DNA from: Microbacterium nanhaiense | Lineage (GTDB): Bacteria; Actinomycetota; Actinomycetes; Actinomycetales; Microbacteriaceae | DNA length: 64,000 nt | NCBI RefSeq assembly: GCF_014646015.1 | Contig: NZ_BMMQ01000001.1 | Location: 471,365 to 535,364, forward strand | Reading direction: 5' to 3' | Shown: piece by piece, positions 33,709 to 45,500 of the stretch | Position numbering within the stretch: position 1 is the stretch's first letter | Layout of the letters: each line of letters begins with the position of its first letter | Notes under the pieces: model-generated | What the model saw: only the letters and a program-made list of their open reading frames with translations | Told to the model about the DNA's origin: nothing | The model's database searches: none | Position numbers and translations under genes: made by a program

Positions 33709-34883
33709 GGGGGGAGACGGTCGCGGTCATTCCCGCGCGGGGCGGATCCCGGGGCGTTCCGCGCAAGAACGTCGCCCGGGTCGGCGGGATCCCGCTGGTC
33801 GCGCGCGCCGTGCGCGCCGCCCTCGATTCGGGCAGGATCGATCGCATCGTCGTGTCGACGGACGACCCGGAGATCGCGGACGCGGCGACGCACGCGGGCG
33901 CCGAGATCGTCTGGCGGCCGGCGGAGCTCTCCGGCGACCACGCGAGTTCGGAGACCGCCCTGGTGCACGCGCTCGACGCGCTCGCGGAGCGCGGTGTGCG
34001 CGTCGAGGTGCTCGCCTTCCTGCAGGCGACGAGCCCGTTCATCCCGGCCGCGGAGCTCGGGCGCGCCTGCGAGCTCGTCGCGTCGGGCGAGGCAGACAGC
34101 TGCTTCTCCGCACGGGAATCGTACGAGTTCTTCTGGACCGAACGCGACGGTCTCGCCGAGGCCCTCGGGCACGATGCGTCGCACCGGCCCCGCCGTCAGG
34201 ATCGCGATCCGGCATACGTCGAGACCGGCGCCTTCTACGTCATGTCCGCCGACGGTTTCCGCCGTGCGGGGCACCGCTTCTTCGGTCGGGTGCGCGTCGT
34301 GGAGGTGCCGGAGGCGACGGCGATCGAGATCGATACGCCGGACGAGCTCGCCGCCGCGCGGGCGCTCGCGCCGCTGGTCGCCCCGCCCGAGCCGATCGAC
34401 GTGCTCGCGGTCGTCACCGATTTCGACGGCGTGCACACGGACGACGGCGCGGGCGTCGACGAGTACGGCGAGGAGCACGTGCGGATCAGTCGCTCCGACG
34501 GCATGGGGGTGAGCATGCTCCGCGACGCGGGGATCCCGGTGCTGATCCTGTCGACGGAGCGCAATCCGGTCGTCTCGGCGCGCGCCCGCAAGCTCGGCGT
34601 CGCCGTCATCCAGAACTCCCGCGACAAGCGCGCCGCGCTCGAGGAGTGGGCGGCCAGCGCCGGCATCCCGCTCGAACGCATCGCGTACGTCGGCAACGAC
34701 GTCAACGACATCGGGGCCCTCGAGGCGGTCGGCTGGCCGATCGTCGTGCCCGGATCCCACCCGCTCGCCGCAGCCGCGGCGCGCACCGTACTCACCCGCC
34801 CCGGCGGGCACGGCGCCGTGCGAGAACTCGCCGAGCGCGTGCTGGCTGCGCGGACCGCACCACGAGAAGGGAGACGTTCATGA
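33705..34883 (+). CDS. CMP-nonulosonate cytidylyltransferase fused to HAD phosphatase
   Basis: 392 residues from GTG 33705 (4-nt overlap with the previous gene). Residues 1-225 form a NeuA-type cytidylyltransferase: AVIPARGGSRGVPRKNV (CTP loop), FLQATSPFI, ETGAFYVMSADGFRR and EIDTPDEL. Residues 235-392 form a KdsC-like HAD phosphatase with an intact nucleophile motif VTDFDGVHTDD and metal motif YVGNDVNDIGALE. The fusion mirrors vertebrate CMAS and Bacteroides Kdn enzymes. An active phosphatase suggests that the synthase product is a 9-phosphate, as for Kdn or Neu5Ac made from a 6-phosphate hexose. Confidence 0.88.
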   Translation: MRGETVAVIPARGGSRGVPRKNVARVGGIPLVARAVRAALDSGRIDRIVVSTDDPEIADAATHAGAEIVWRPAELSGDHASSETALVHALDALAERGVRVEVLAFLQATSPFIPAAELGRACELVASGEADSCFSARESYEFFWTERDGLAEALGHDASHRPRRQDRDPAYVETGAFYVMSADGFRRAGHRFFGRVRVVEVPEATAIEIDTPDELAAARALAPLVAPPEPIDVLAVVTDFDGVHTDDGAGVDEYGEEHVRISRSDGMGVSMLRDAGIPVLILSTERNPVVSARARKLGVAVIQNSRDKRAALEEWAASAGIPLERIAYVGNDVNDIGALEAVGWPIVVPGSHPLAAAAARTVLTRPGGHGAVRELAERVLAARTAPREGRRS

Positions 34884-35752
34884 GCGTCACCATTGGATCG
34901 CACCAGATCGGCGGCACCGCGCCCGCCTTCGTCATCGCCGAGATCGGGCTCAACCACAACGGCTCCGTCGAGATCGCGAAGCAACTGATCGACGTCGCGG
35001 CAGACGCCGGCGCGAATGCGGTGAAGTTCCAGAAGCGCACGCCGGAGATCTCGACGCCGGCGCACATGCGCGACGTGCAGCGCGAGACGCCGTGGGGCAC
35101 GATGAGCTACCTCGAGTACCGGTACCGCGTGGAGTTCGACCGCGACCAGTACATCGAGATCGGCGACTACGCGACCTTGCGCGGGCTCGAGTGGTTCGCG
35201 TCGCCGTGGGACGTGCCGAGCGTCGACTTCCTCGAAGACCTCGGGGTGCGCGCGCACAAGGTCGCCTCGGCGAGCCTCACCGACATCGAACTCCTGGAGG
35301 CGCTGCGCGCCACTGGCAAGCCCGTCATCCTCTCCACGGGCATGTCGACGATGGAGGAGATCGACCGCGCCGTTGCCGTGCTCGGCACCGACAAGCTGGT
35401 GCTCCTACACGCCACGTCCACCTACCCGATGGAGCCGAACGAGGCGAACCTGCGCATGATCCCCGTCCTGCGCGACCGGTTCCCCGGCGTGCCCGTCGGG
35501 TACTCCGGTCACGAGCGCGGGCTCCAGATCTCGCTCGCCGCGGTCGCGATGGGCGCCGTAGCGGTGGAGCGCCACATCACCCTCGACCGGACGATGTGGG
35601 GATCCGACCACGCGGCGTCGCTCGAGCCGGGCGGCCTGTCGACGCTCGTGCGCGATATCCGCATCATCGAGGAGGCCCGCGGTGACGGCGTGAAGCGGGT
35701 CTTCCCGGGCGAGGAGGCCCCCAAGGCCAAGCTCCGCCGCGTCGGCGCGTGA
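34880..35752 (+). CDS. Nonulosonate (sialic/Kdn-type) synthase, NeuB family without SAF domain
   Basis: 290 residues; ATG 34880 overlaps the previous stop by 4 nt and follows GAAGGGAGA. The NeuB TIM barrel is complete: FVIAEIGLNHNGSVEIAKQL, AVKFQKRTPE, ASASLTDIELLEAL, ILSTGMSTMEE, GYSGHERGLQISLA and VERHITLDRTMWGSDHAASL. It condenses phosphoenolpyruvate with a hexose or hexosamine (phosphate). The protein stops at KAKLRRVGA, just where the C-terminal SAF (antifreeze-like) domain of about 55 residues would begin; family members are usually about 345 residues. In NeuB that domain covers the partner subunit's active site, so specificity may differ. Confidence 0.9.
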   Translation: MSVTIGSHQIGGTAPAFVIAEIGLNHNGSVEIAKQLIDVAADAGANAVKFQKRTPEISTPAHMRDVQRETPWGTMSYLEYRYRVEFDRDQYIEIGDYATLRGLEWFASPWDVPSVDFLEDLGVRAHKVASASLTDIELLEALRATGKPVILSTGMSTMEEIDRAVAVLGTDKLVLLHATSTYPMEPNEANLRMIPVLRDRFPGVPVGYSGHERGLQISLAAVAMGAVAVERHITLDRTMWGSDHAASLEPGGLSTLVRDIRIIEEARGDGVKRVFPGEEAPKAKLRRVGA

Positions 35753-35762
35753 GGCGTCGTCG

Positions 35763-36932
35763 GTGAGGATCGTCGCGGTTGCCGACACCGACTCGTACGT
35801 GAAGTGGGGCGGCGCGCTCGTCGCGGATCCGCGCGTCGACGGCGCGCTCGTCGTGCTCGACACGGAGCTCGTCGTGAGCGATGCGCAGCTGCGAGCGGCG
35901 ACGGCCGGGATCGACATACCCGTCCGGCGGGCGGGCCTCGATGAACTCGCCGGGATCCTTCGGGGGTGCGACGCGGTGCTCGTCGCGGCACGGGGGCCCG
36001 TCGCGCGAGTCGTGGCCCGCACGGCGGCGCGGATCGATCCGCGGCCCGTTATCGTGACGGGCCTGCCCGGCATCTCCGTTCCTGCGACGTGGCGCGCGCT
36101 GCACTTCCGCCGCCAATGTGATCTCTTCGTGCTGCACTCGCACCGCGAGGTTCGCGAGTTCGGAGCGCTGGCGCGCGAACGCGGCATCGCGCAGTCCTTC
36201 GCGCTCGCGACGCTGCCGTTCGCGCGGCCCGTGGGCGAACGCGCGACGGCCGGCACGGATCTCGTCTTCGCCGCGCAGGCGATCGTGCCGCGCGAACGCG
36301 AGGATCGGATCCGCGTCGCGCGGCTGCTCGTCGCCGCCGCGGAGGCGGATCCGTCGCGTCGCGTCGTCGTGAAGCTGCGGGGCAGGCCGGGGGAGCACGA
36401 GACCCACAGGGAGACGGACAGCTACCCGGAACTCCTGGGCGAGAGGCCGTCGAACCTCGTGCTGTCGTACGCGCCGATGTCGGAGGCGCTCGCGACGGCC
36501 GAGGGTCTGATGACGGTCAGTTCGACCGCCGCGATCGAGGCCGCCGCGCGCGGCGTACCGGTCATCGCGCTCGATGCCTTCGGGGTCTCCGCCGAGCTCA
36601 TCAACGTCGTGTTCGAGGGAAGCGGCCTGCTCGGATCCGAGGACGACGTGATCGCGCGGCGGTTCCGGCTTCCCGACCCGGGGTGGCTCGAGGACAACTA
36701 CTTCCACGATCCGGACGCCGACACGTGGATCCGAATGCTCGAAGAACTCGTCGCGCGTCCCCGTCCCCGCGAGGTTCCGAGGATCTCTCGGGCGCGCGAG
36801 GCGTGGGAGCGGCACCTCGCGGTGGGCGACCGCGACCGATCGTTGCGGGCACGCTCGGTCGCGGCGGTGGGGCGTCCCGCGCGCTCGGTGGTGCGCCTCG
36901 GGCGACGGGTCAAGCACCTGCTCCGAGGCTAG
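35763..36932 (+). CDS. GT-B-like putative glycosyltransferase (DUF6716-type) of the nonulosonate cluster
   Basis: 389 residues from GTG 35763, 10 nt after the synthase gene. The N-terminal half (MRIVAVADTDSYVKWGGALV) and the C-terminal half look like two Rossmann-type halves. DLVFAAQAIVPRERED resembles the start of a second GT-B lobe, and VSSTAAIEAAARGVPVIALD (about 252-271) the acceptor/nucleotide-binding stretch of GT-B enzymes. The C-terminus is basic. I recall similar actinobacterial proteins annotated as DUF6716 putative glycosyltransferase. It probably adds a second sugar or primes the polymer. Its stop shares CTAG with the convergent Nudix gene. Confidence 0.65.
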   Translation: MRIVAVADTDSYVKWGGALVADPRVDGALVVLDTELVVSDAQLRAATAGIDIPVRRAGLDELAGILRGCDAVLVAARGPVARVVARTAARIDPRPVIVTGLPGISVPATWRALHFRRQCDLFVLHSHREVREFGALARERGIAQSFALATLPFARPVGERATAGTDLVFAAQAIVPREREDRIRVARLLVAAAEADPSRRVVVKLRGRPGEHETHRETDSYPELLGERPSNLVLSYAPMSEALATAEGLMTVSSTAAIEAAARGVPVIALDAFGVSAELINVVFEGSGLLGSEDDVIARRFRLPDPGWLEDNYFHDPDADTWIRMLEELVARPRPREVPRISRAREAWERHLAVGDRDRSLRARSVAAVGRPARSVVRLGRRVKHLLRG

Positions 36933-37612
36933 AGTCGCACCTCGCGGGAGCGATCCCACGGTTCCGCCCAGCCGAGCTTCGTGAGCAGGGCGTCGACGAT
37001 CCCCGCGGTGAAACCCCAGAGGAACTGGGGGCGTCCGTCGACCTCGAGGTTCCAGGCCGGCCCGCGGTTCGCACCCGCGACCCAGGTCACCCGTTTGCCC
37101 GGATCGACGAGGTCGGCGACGGGCGCGCGGAACACCGCCTGGCTCTCGGCCTCGTCGACGACCCGGAACGGTGACGGCGAGCGCCACCATCCGACCACGG
37201 GCGTGACGCGGTGCCGCGAGTGCGGAAGGGACAGTTCGGCGAGGGATCCGAGCACCTCGACGCCGTCGGTGTCGATGCCCGTCTCCTCGCGCGCCTCGCG
37301 GAGGGCGGCCGCGACGGCGTCACGGTCACCAGGGTCAACGCGGCCGCCGGGGAACGCGACCTGGCCGGGGTGGGAGCGCAGGGTCGAGGCGCGGGTCAGG
37401 AGCAGCAGGTCGAGGTCGCGAGGCACGGCGGCCGCGTGATGCTCCGCGGGGACGTCGTCGAGCACGCCGAACAGCACCAGAACGGCCGCCGGTCGGGCAC
37501 CGCCCGCGGCGGTCGCGGATCCGGACAGCACGGGCCCGGGCGGGTTCCACAGGGGAGCGGAACCGGCCCGGGCCATGAGTTCGCGCAGCTGCGCGTATGC
37601 CGACGACGTCAC
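36929..37612 (-). CDS. Nudix hydrolase, probable CoA pyrophosphatase
   Basis: 227 residues from GTG 37612. The Nudix box is VDPGDRDAVAAALREAREET (about 92-111) with GI following, preceded by LRSHPGQVAFPGGR. HPGQVAFPGG is the signature of the coenzyme A diphosphatase (NudL/YeaB) subgroup. It would split CoA or acyl-CoA to phosphopantetheine and 3',5'-ADP, or clean up related nucleotides. It lies 12 nt downstream of nagE on the same strand and may be cotranscribed with it. Confidence 0.88.
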   Translation of the reverse strand: MTSSAYAQLRELMARAGSAPLWNPPGPVLSGSATAAGGARPAAVLVLFGVLDDVPAEHHAAAVPRDLDLLLLTRASTLRSHPGQVAFPGGRVDPGDRDAVAAALREAREETGIDTDGVEVLGSLAELSLPHSRHRVTPVVGWWRSPSPFRVVDEAESQAVFRAPVADLVDPGKRVTWVAGANRGPAWNLEVDGRPQFLWGFTAGIVDALLTKLGWAEPWDRSREVRL

Positions 37613-37624
37613 GTGTCGATGCTA

Positions 37625-39547
<1,923 letters not shown>

Positions 39548-39589
39548 TCGGGGTCTCCGAGCAGAGAAGTAATAGGGACTTCCCAGAAC

Positions 39590-40483
39590 CTATCCGGCAA
39601 TGCCCGTCTCCGACAGACCCCCGCCGGTATCCGTCCCGCGCCAGGCGTCGAGGATCCGGTGGCGGAGGGCGTTGCCGCGCTCGGCGAAGGCGCGCTGGCG
39701 GGCGACGTACTCGGCCTTGCCCTCGGTGGTCTCGATGCGGACCGGTTCGACACCGAAGGCGGCGAGGTCGTAGGGCGCGGCCTCCATGTCGAGCAGCCTG
39801 ATGTCGCGGGCGAGCTCGAACGCGTCGAGCATGAGCTCGCCGGGGACGAGCGGCCCGAGCTTGATCGCCCACTTGTACACGTCCATGCCCGCGTGCAGGC
39901 AGCCGGGCTGCTCACGATCCGGCTGCTCCTCGCGCGTGAGGCGCGTGCGGTTCAGGGGCAGGGCTTGGGGTGTGTAGAAGCGGTACGCGTCGAAGTGCGT
40001 GCAGCGCAGATCGTGGGCGTCGACGACCGCATCGGTGCCGCTTTGGCCGAGCCGCAGCGGCTGGGGGTGGCGGTGCTCGTCCTGCCGGTAGACCATGGCC
40101 CATTCGTGCAGGCCGAAGCAGTCGAATTGGCCGGCGCGCTCGGCGGTGCGGCGCAGCATGATCTCGATGAGCCGGGACAGCGCCGGCATCTCCCGGTCGA
40201 AGGCGGCGTCGTCGACGATCAGCGAGCCGGGCTCCTCCCCGGGCGCGTACCAGCGGTAACCGGCCCGCGCCTCGTTGCCGGCGTCCGCGAGGGCGACGCC
40301 GGTGCCGGGATGCCAGCGCGCCATCTGCGCGGGCTTCACGCTGTAGTAGGTGAAGAGGAAATCCCACACGGGGTGCTTCTCGCCGCGCTGGCGCCGGGCG
40401 CGGTGCTCGGCCGTGAGCGCGTTCGCGCGAGCGGCGTGCGCGGCCTCGCGCTCACGCCACTCGTCGCGAGGAAGCCGGATCAC
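39590..40483 (-). CDS. Putative 3-methyladenine DNA glycosylase family protein
   Basis: 297 residues from GTG 40483, which overlaps the upstream aminopeptidase stop by 4 nt. The opening VIRLPRDEWREREAAHAARA and later HPVWDFLFTYYSVKPAQMAR, FDCFGLHEWAMVYR and QPGCLHAGMDVYKWAIKL belong to a conserved actinobacterial family usually labelled 3-methyladenine DNA glycosylase. I see no helix-hairpin-helix or other proof of glycosylase activity, so the function is tentative. The setting among DNA-damage genes (SRAP, DnaE2 upstream) fits a repair role. Confidence 0.6.
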   Translation of the reverse strand: MIRLPRDEWREREAAHAARANALTAEHRARRQRGEKHPVWDFLFTYYSVKPAQMARWHPGTGVALADAGNEARAGYRWYAPGEEPGSLIVDDAAFDREMPALSRLIEIMLRRTAERAGQFDCFGLHEWAMVYRQDEHRHPQPLRLGQSGTDAVVDAHDLRCTHFDAYRFYTPQALPLNRTRLTREEQPDREQPGCLHAGMDVYKWAIKLGPLVPGELMLDAFELARDIRLLDMEAAPYDLAAFGVEPVRIETTEGKAEYVARQRAFAERGNALRHRILDAWRGTDTGGGLSETGIAG

Positions 40484-41757
40484 TTGGCGAGGATCTCGCC
40501 CATGGCGCGCGACAGGTACCACGGGTCGACCACGGCGGTCAGCTCGCGGGCCGAGTGCATCGACAGGATCGGCGCGCCGACATCGACGGTGCGGATGCCG
40601 AGCCGCGTCGCCGAGATCGGACCGATCGTCGAGCCGCACGGCACGGTGTTGTTCGACACGAACTCCTGCGACGGCACGCCCGCGCGCTCGCACGCGGCGT
40701 TCCATGCGGCGGCACCGTGCGCGTCGGTGGCGTAGCGCTGGTTGGCGTTGATTTTGAGGATCGGGCCCTGCCCCGCGACCGGCTGGTTGACGGTGTCGTG
40801 ACGCTCCGAGTAGTTCGGGTGCACGGAGTGACCCACGTCGCTCGAGACATGCAGCGACGCGGCGAAGGAGCGAGCGCGCTCTTCCGGGCCCGCGCCGAAG
40901 GCGGCGAGGATCCGCGTGAGCACCTCCTCGTGGAACGGGCCCGCGGCGCCCGATCGAGACGAGGAGCCGATCTCCTCGTGATCGAAGGCGGCGAACATCG
41001 CGATCGCCTCGGTGGGCCGCGCGTTCCGGATCGCGACAAGGGCCGCGTGCGTGGAGAGCAGGTTGTCCAGGCGGCCGCTGGCGAAGAGCTCGTCGTGGGC
41101 GCCGAAGACACGGGGGGCCTGGCTGTCGGCCGCGACGATGTCGAAGCCGCCGATGCGCTCGGCGTCGATCCCCGCCTCCGCCGCGAGGACCGCGAGGATG
41201 TCGGCCGACTCGGCGTCGCCGAGGCCCCAGATCGGGGCCGTCTGGCGCTGCTTGTCGAGCGAGAGCCCGTCGTTGACGCCGCGGTCTAGGTGGATGGCGA
41301 GCTGAGGAATGCGGGCGATCGGCGCCGTGCGAACGAGGTGTTCCTCGCCGCCCAGCGTGACGATGCGTCCGGCGAGGATGAGTTCGCGGTCGAGCCACGA
41401 GTTCAGCAGCGGGCCGCCGTAGACCTCCCAGCCGAGCTGCCACCATCCGCCGACGCCCGTCGTGGTCGGCTTCGGCTTGAGCTTGAAGCTGGGCGAGTCG
41501 GTGTGCGCGCCGACGATCTGGAAGGGCGTCGTGGCGGTGACGGTGTCGGGCAGCGCGAACGCGATGACGCTGCCCTCGCGCACGATGACGTAGCGCCCGC
41601 CCGGGACGAGCTCCCACGCGTCGGTCTCGGCGAGCGCCGTGAAGCCGGCGTCGACGAGGCGTCGGCGCGCCTCGTCAGCGGCGTGGTACGAGGAGGGTGA
41701 TGCCTGGACGAACGACGCCAGGTCGTCGATGTGGGCATGGGCTTCTGCGGGAATCAT
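40480..41757 (-). CDS. M18 family aspartyl aminopeptidase
   Basis: 425 residues from ATG 41757 (GTG 41763 alternative). Zinc-peptidase motifs of family M18: FQIVGAHTDSPSFKLKPKPT (first His/Asp), LASGRLDNL-type as ELFASGRLDNLLSTHAALVA, FAAFDHEEIGSSSRSGA (Glu-Glu catalytic pair), HPNYSERHDTVNQPVAGQGP, and SMHSARELTAVVDPWYLSRA at the end (last His). It removes N-terminal, often acidic, residues in the cytoplasm. It is cotranscribed with the glycosylase-like gene downstream. Confidence 0.93.
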   Translation of the reverse strand: MIPAEAHAHIDDLASFVQASPSSYHAADEARRRLVDAGFTALAETDAWELVPGGRYVIVREGSVIAFALPDTVTATTPFQIVGAHTDSPSFKLKPKPTTTGVGGWWQLGWEVYGGPLLNSWLDRELILAGRIVTLGGEEHLVRTAPIARIPQLAIHLDRGVNDGLSLDKQRQTAPIWGLGDAESADILAVLAAEAGIDAERIGGFDIVAADSQAPRVFGAHDELFASGRLDNLLSTHAALVAIRNARPTEAIAMFAAFDHEEIGSSSRSGAAGPFHEEVLTRILAAFGAGPEERARSFAASLHVSSDVGHSVHPNYSERHDTVNQPVAGQGPILKINANQRYATDAHGAAAWNAACERAGVPSQEFVSNNTVPCGSTIGPISATRLGIRTVDVGAPILSMHSARELTAVVDPWYLSRAMGEILAK

Positions 41758-41775
41758 CGTCACCCGCCCATTGTC

Positions 41776-42465
41776 TCAAATCGGCCGGATGAGTTCCGGG
41801 GAGTCGTTTCGCACATTCCCCACGGCGGAGTCGACGGGGTGCCAGGCGAATGACTCGGCGACGCGCGGCGCGTCGGCCATGGCGGCATCGAGCATGTCGC
41901 GCGGCTCCTCGAGATCGGTATCGAGCCAGGCGTCGGCATGGTCGGCGTCGAGGAAGACGGGCATCCTGTGGTGGACGGATCCCAGACCGCCCACGGCCTC
42001 CTGTGTGAGGATCGTGAAGCTCAGGATCCACTGGTTCTCCGGGCTGCGCCACCACTCGTAGAGTCCCGCGAAGAGGATGGGCTCGCCGCCCTCGGGATGG
42101 ATGAACAGCGGCACCTTGCCGTCGTCGGTGACCTTCCACTCGTAGTAGCCCGTCGCGGGAATCACCGCGCGGCGCTTCGCGAGCGCCGGGGCGAACATCT
42201 TCTTCTCCTCGAGCTCTTCGGCGCGGGCGTTGAAGGCTCGCGACCCGATCGAGAGATCCTTCGCCCACCCGGGCACGAGACCCCAGCGTGCCGGCTCCAG
42301 GCGGCGGGTCGGCGGATCCGTCTTCGCGGAGTCGAGCACGATCGCGGCGAGCGCGGTCGGGGCGATGTTGAAGCTCGGCTGGGGCAGCTCGTCGCTCATG
42401 AGGTCTATGCCGAGCTCGCTCACGAGTTCGGACCCGACATTGGCCACCACGAAGCGTCCGCACAT
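41776..42465 (-). CDS. SRAP domain protein (YedK/HMCES), abasic-site shield
   Basis: 229 residues. The catalytic Cys2 is exposed after Met removal (MCGRFVVANVGSELVSELGI). Also seen are PSFNIAPT, RWGLVPGWAKD, FNARAEELEEKKMFAPALAK, CATGYYEWK-type as PATGYYEWKVTDDGK (catalytic Glu) and VHHRMPVFLD (catalytic His). SRAP proteins form a covalent thiazolidine link to abasic sites in single-stranded DNA and so protect forks. It lies 49 nt downstream of dnaE2 on the same strand, so it probably belongs to the damage-tolerance transcript. Confidence 0.95.
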   Translation of the reverse strand: MCGRFVVANVGSELVSELGIDLMSDELPQPSFNIAPTALAAIVLDSAKTDPPTRRLEPARWGLVPGWAKDLSIGSRAFNARAEELEEKKMFAPALAKRRAVIPATGYYEWKVTDDGKVPLFIHPEGGEPILFAGLYEWWRSPENQWILSFTILTQEAVGGLGSVHHRMPVFLDADHADAWLDTDLEEPRDMLDAAMADAPRVAESFAWHPVDSAVGNVRNDSPELIRPI

Positions 42466-42514
42466 GCTCCGAACCTACCGCGGATACCGGTCGTGCAGGG
42501 CGTGTCGGGGCGGG

Positions 42515-45500
42515 TCAGCGGAAATCACGGGAGCGGTGGTCGATGCCGACGCGGAGGTCGGCGAAGGCGTCGGCCACGAGGTTGATGACGCCCTCCGGGG
42601 AGCGTTCGAGGATGCCTCGCGCGATGAGCGCCGGGCAATCGCGGACGACATGGCGATAGCGGTTCCACACACCCACGGAGCAGACGACGTTCACGAGGCC
42701 GTGTTCGTCCTCGAGATTGATGAAGGTGATCCCCGAGGCCGTCGCCGGGCGCTGCCGGTGCGTGACGAGCCCCGCGACCTCAATGCGGCGGCCCGTCTCG
42801 TGATCGCGGAGGCCGTCCGAACTCACGACGCCGCGCTCGTCGAGCGCCGCCCGGAAATGGGTGAGCGGGTGATCATCGACCGACACTCCCGTTGCCCACA
42901 GGTCGCTCGAGAGGCGTTCGTAGCTGGTGGGATCCGCGAACAGCGGGGGCTGCACGGCGGCGACCGTGCCGTCGAGGAACTCGGGCCTGTCGAGCGCCGC
43001 GGCCCCCGCGAGCCACAGCGCCTCGCGGGTATCGAGCCCGAGGGAGGCGAAGGCGCCTGCGGTCGCGAGCGCCTCGAGCTGCGCCTCGGCGAGACCCGTG
43101 CGGCGCACCAGGTCGTTCAGCGACGCATAGGGGCCGCCCGATTCGCGTTCGGTGACGATGAGTCGCGCCGTCTTCTCGCCGATGCCGTTCACGCCGGCAA
43201 GGCCCAGGCGCACGGCGAAGTCTCCGTCGCGGCGGTGCGCGGCGGATTCGTCGGGCGCGCGCCGATCGAACGCGGGCGCGGCGCCCTCGTGATCGCGCAG
43301 GCACTCGGCCCGACCCGTGGGTGCCCCGCGCCGCCCCGGCACGAGGGGCTCGAGCACCTCGGTCACCCCGGAATGCGAGATGTCGGGCCGGCGCACCTCG
43401 ACGCCGTGCCGCCGGGCATCGGCGGTGAGCGTCGCGGGGGAGTAGAACCCCATGGGCTGCGAGCGCAGAAGCCCCGCGAGGAACGCCGCCGGATAGTGCA
43501 GCTTGATCCACGAACTGGCGTACACCAGCAGCGCGAACGACAGCGAATGGGACTCGGCGAAACCGAAGTTCGCGAACGCCTGAATCTGTGCGTAGAGGCT
43601 GTCGGCCGTGTCCTTGTCGATGCCGTTGCGCGCCATGCCCTCGAACAGCTTCTCCTTGAGCGACTCGATGCGCTCGACACCGCGCTTGGATCCCATGGCG
43701 CGCCGCAGCAGGTCGGCGTCCTCGCCCGTGCAATCGCCGACCGCCATGGCCATCTGCATCAGCTGTTCCTGAAACACCGGAACCCCGAGGGTGCGCTCGA
43801 GCACAGGTTCGAGCTTCGGGTGCGGATACGTGATGGGATCCTGCCCCATCTTGCGGCGCACGAACGGGTGCACCGCCCCGCCCTGGATGGGGCCTGGCCG
43901 GATCAGCGCAATCTGCACGACCAGGTCGTAGAACCTGCGCGGCTGCAGGCGGGGGAGCAGGCCCATCTGCGCGCGCGATTCGACCTGGAAGACCCCGATC
44001 GAGTCGGCGCGGCACAGCATGTCGTACACGGCGGGTTCCTCGCGCGGAAGCTCCCTGAGGTCGAAGGCCTCACCCGTCGCCTCCCGGATGAGATCGAAAC
44101 AGTGCTGCAGCGCGGCGAGCATGCCGAGCCCGAGCAGGTCGAACTTGACGAGCCCCATCCACGCCGCGTCGTCCTTGTCCCACTGGATGACGGTGCGGCC
44201 CGGCATGCGGGCGTGCTCGATCGGCACGACCTCGCCGACGGGCCGGTCGGTGAGCACCATGCCGCCCGAATGGATCCCCAGGTGACGAGGAGCGCCCAAG
44301 AGCTGCTGGGCGTATTCCAGCACCCGGTCCGGGATGGTATGGTCCCCGCCCGACTCGATGCTCGCACCCCACCGCTCCACCTGCCGCGCCCATGCATCCT
44401 GCTGCCCGGTCGAGAACCCCAGCGCCCGCGCCACATCGCGGATGGCGTTCTTCGGCCGGTACTGGATCACGTTCGCCACCTGAGCGGCGCGCTCACGCCC
44501 GTACCTCTCGAAAACCCACTGGATGATCTCCTCGCGGCGGTCGCTGTCGAAATCCACGTCGATGTCGGGTTCCTCATCGCGCATCGCCGAGAGAAAGCGT
44601 TCGAACGGCAGGCCGTAGAAGATCGGATCCACCGCCGTGATGCCCAGCAGGTAGCACACGGCGCTGTTCGCGGCGGAACCCCGCCCCTGGCACAGGATCC
44701 CGCGCCGGCGCGCCTCGGCCACGATGTCGCGCACGATGAGGAAATACCCGGGGAAGTCCTTCTTCTCGATCACATCCAGCTCGTGCGCGATGCGCTCCCT
44801 GTCCGCCGAGCCCAGCCGCGGATACCGCGCGGACACCGCGCCCCACACCAGCTCCCGCAGATACGACATCGGCGTGTGCCCCTCCGGAACCTCCTGCTTC
44901 GGCAGGGCGGGCTTCGCCGTGCGCAGCGGAAACGCCAACTCGCCCGCGAGGCGGGCGGAGGCCTCGACGGCGCCCGGATAGCGGTCGAAGATGCGCGCCA
45001 TCTCGTCGCCCGAACGCAGGTGCGCCCCGCCCGTCGCCGGAAGCCAGCCGTCCAGCGCGTCCATGCTGCGCGTCGCCCGGATCGCCGCCACCGCCTGCGC
45101 GAGCGGAACCTCCTTCGGCGTCGCATAGTGCACGTTCCCCGTCGCGACGACGGGCAGCCCCCACCTGCCCGCGATCGTCGTCAGCACATCGCACCGGCGA
45201 TCGTCGAGCGGGTCGCCTTGACGGGTCAGCTCCACGTAAACGCTCTCGCGCCCGAACAGGTCCACGAGCGAACCCAGGGCGCGCTCCAAGCCGCTCACGT
45301 CCGCGCCCCCGCGCACCACCGCCTCCGCCGCGCGCCCCACGGCGCCCTTCCGGCACCCGGTCAGCACGGCCCATTCGCCCGCCGCCTCGCGGGAGAGGTC
45401 GTCCACGTCGTACACCGGGCGACCCTTCTCCGCGCCCCGTAGCTGCGCCCTCGTGATAGCCCGCGACAGGCGGTGATAGCCGCCCTCGCCGCGGGCCAGG

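Noticed and set aside
42230..45442. Long plus-strand frame opposite dnaE2
   Set aside because: Same GC artefact; the dnaE2 strand carries all family motifs.
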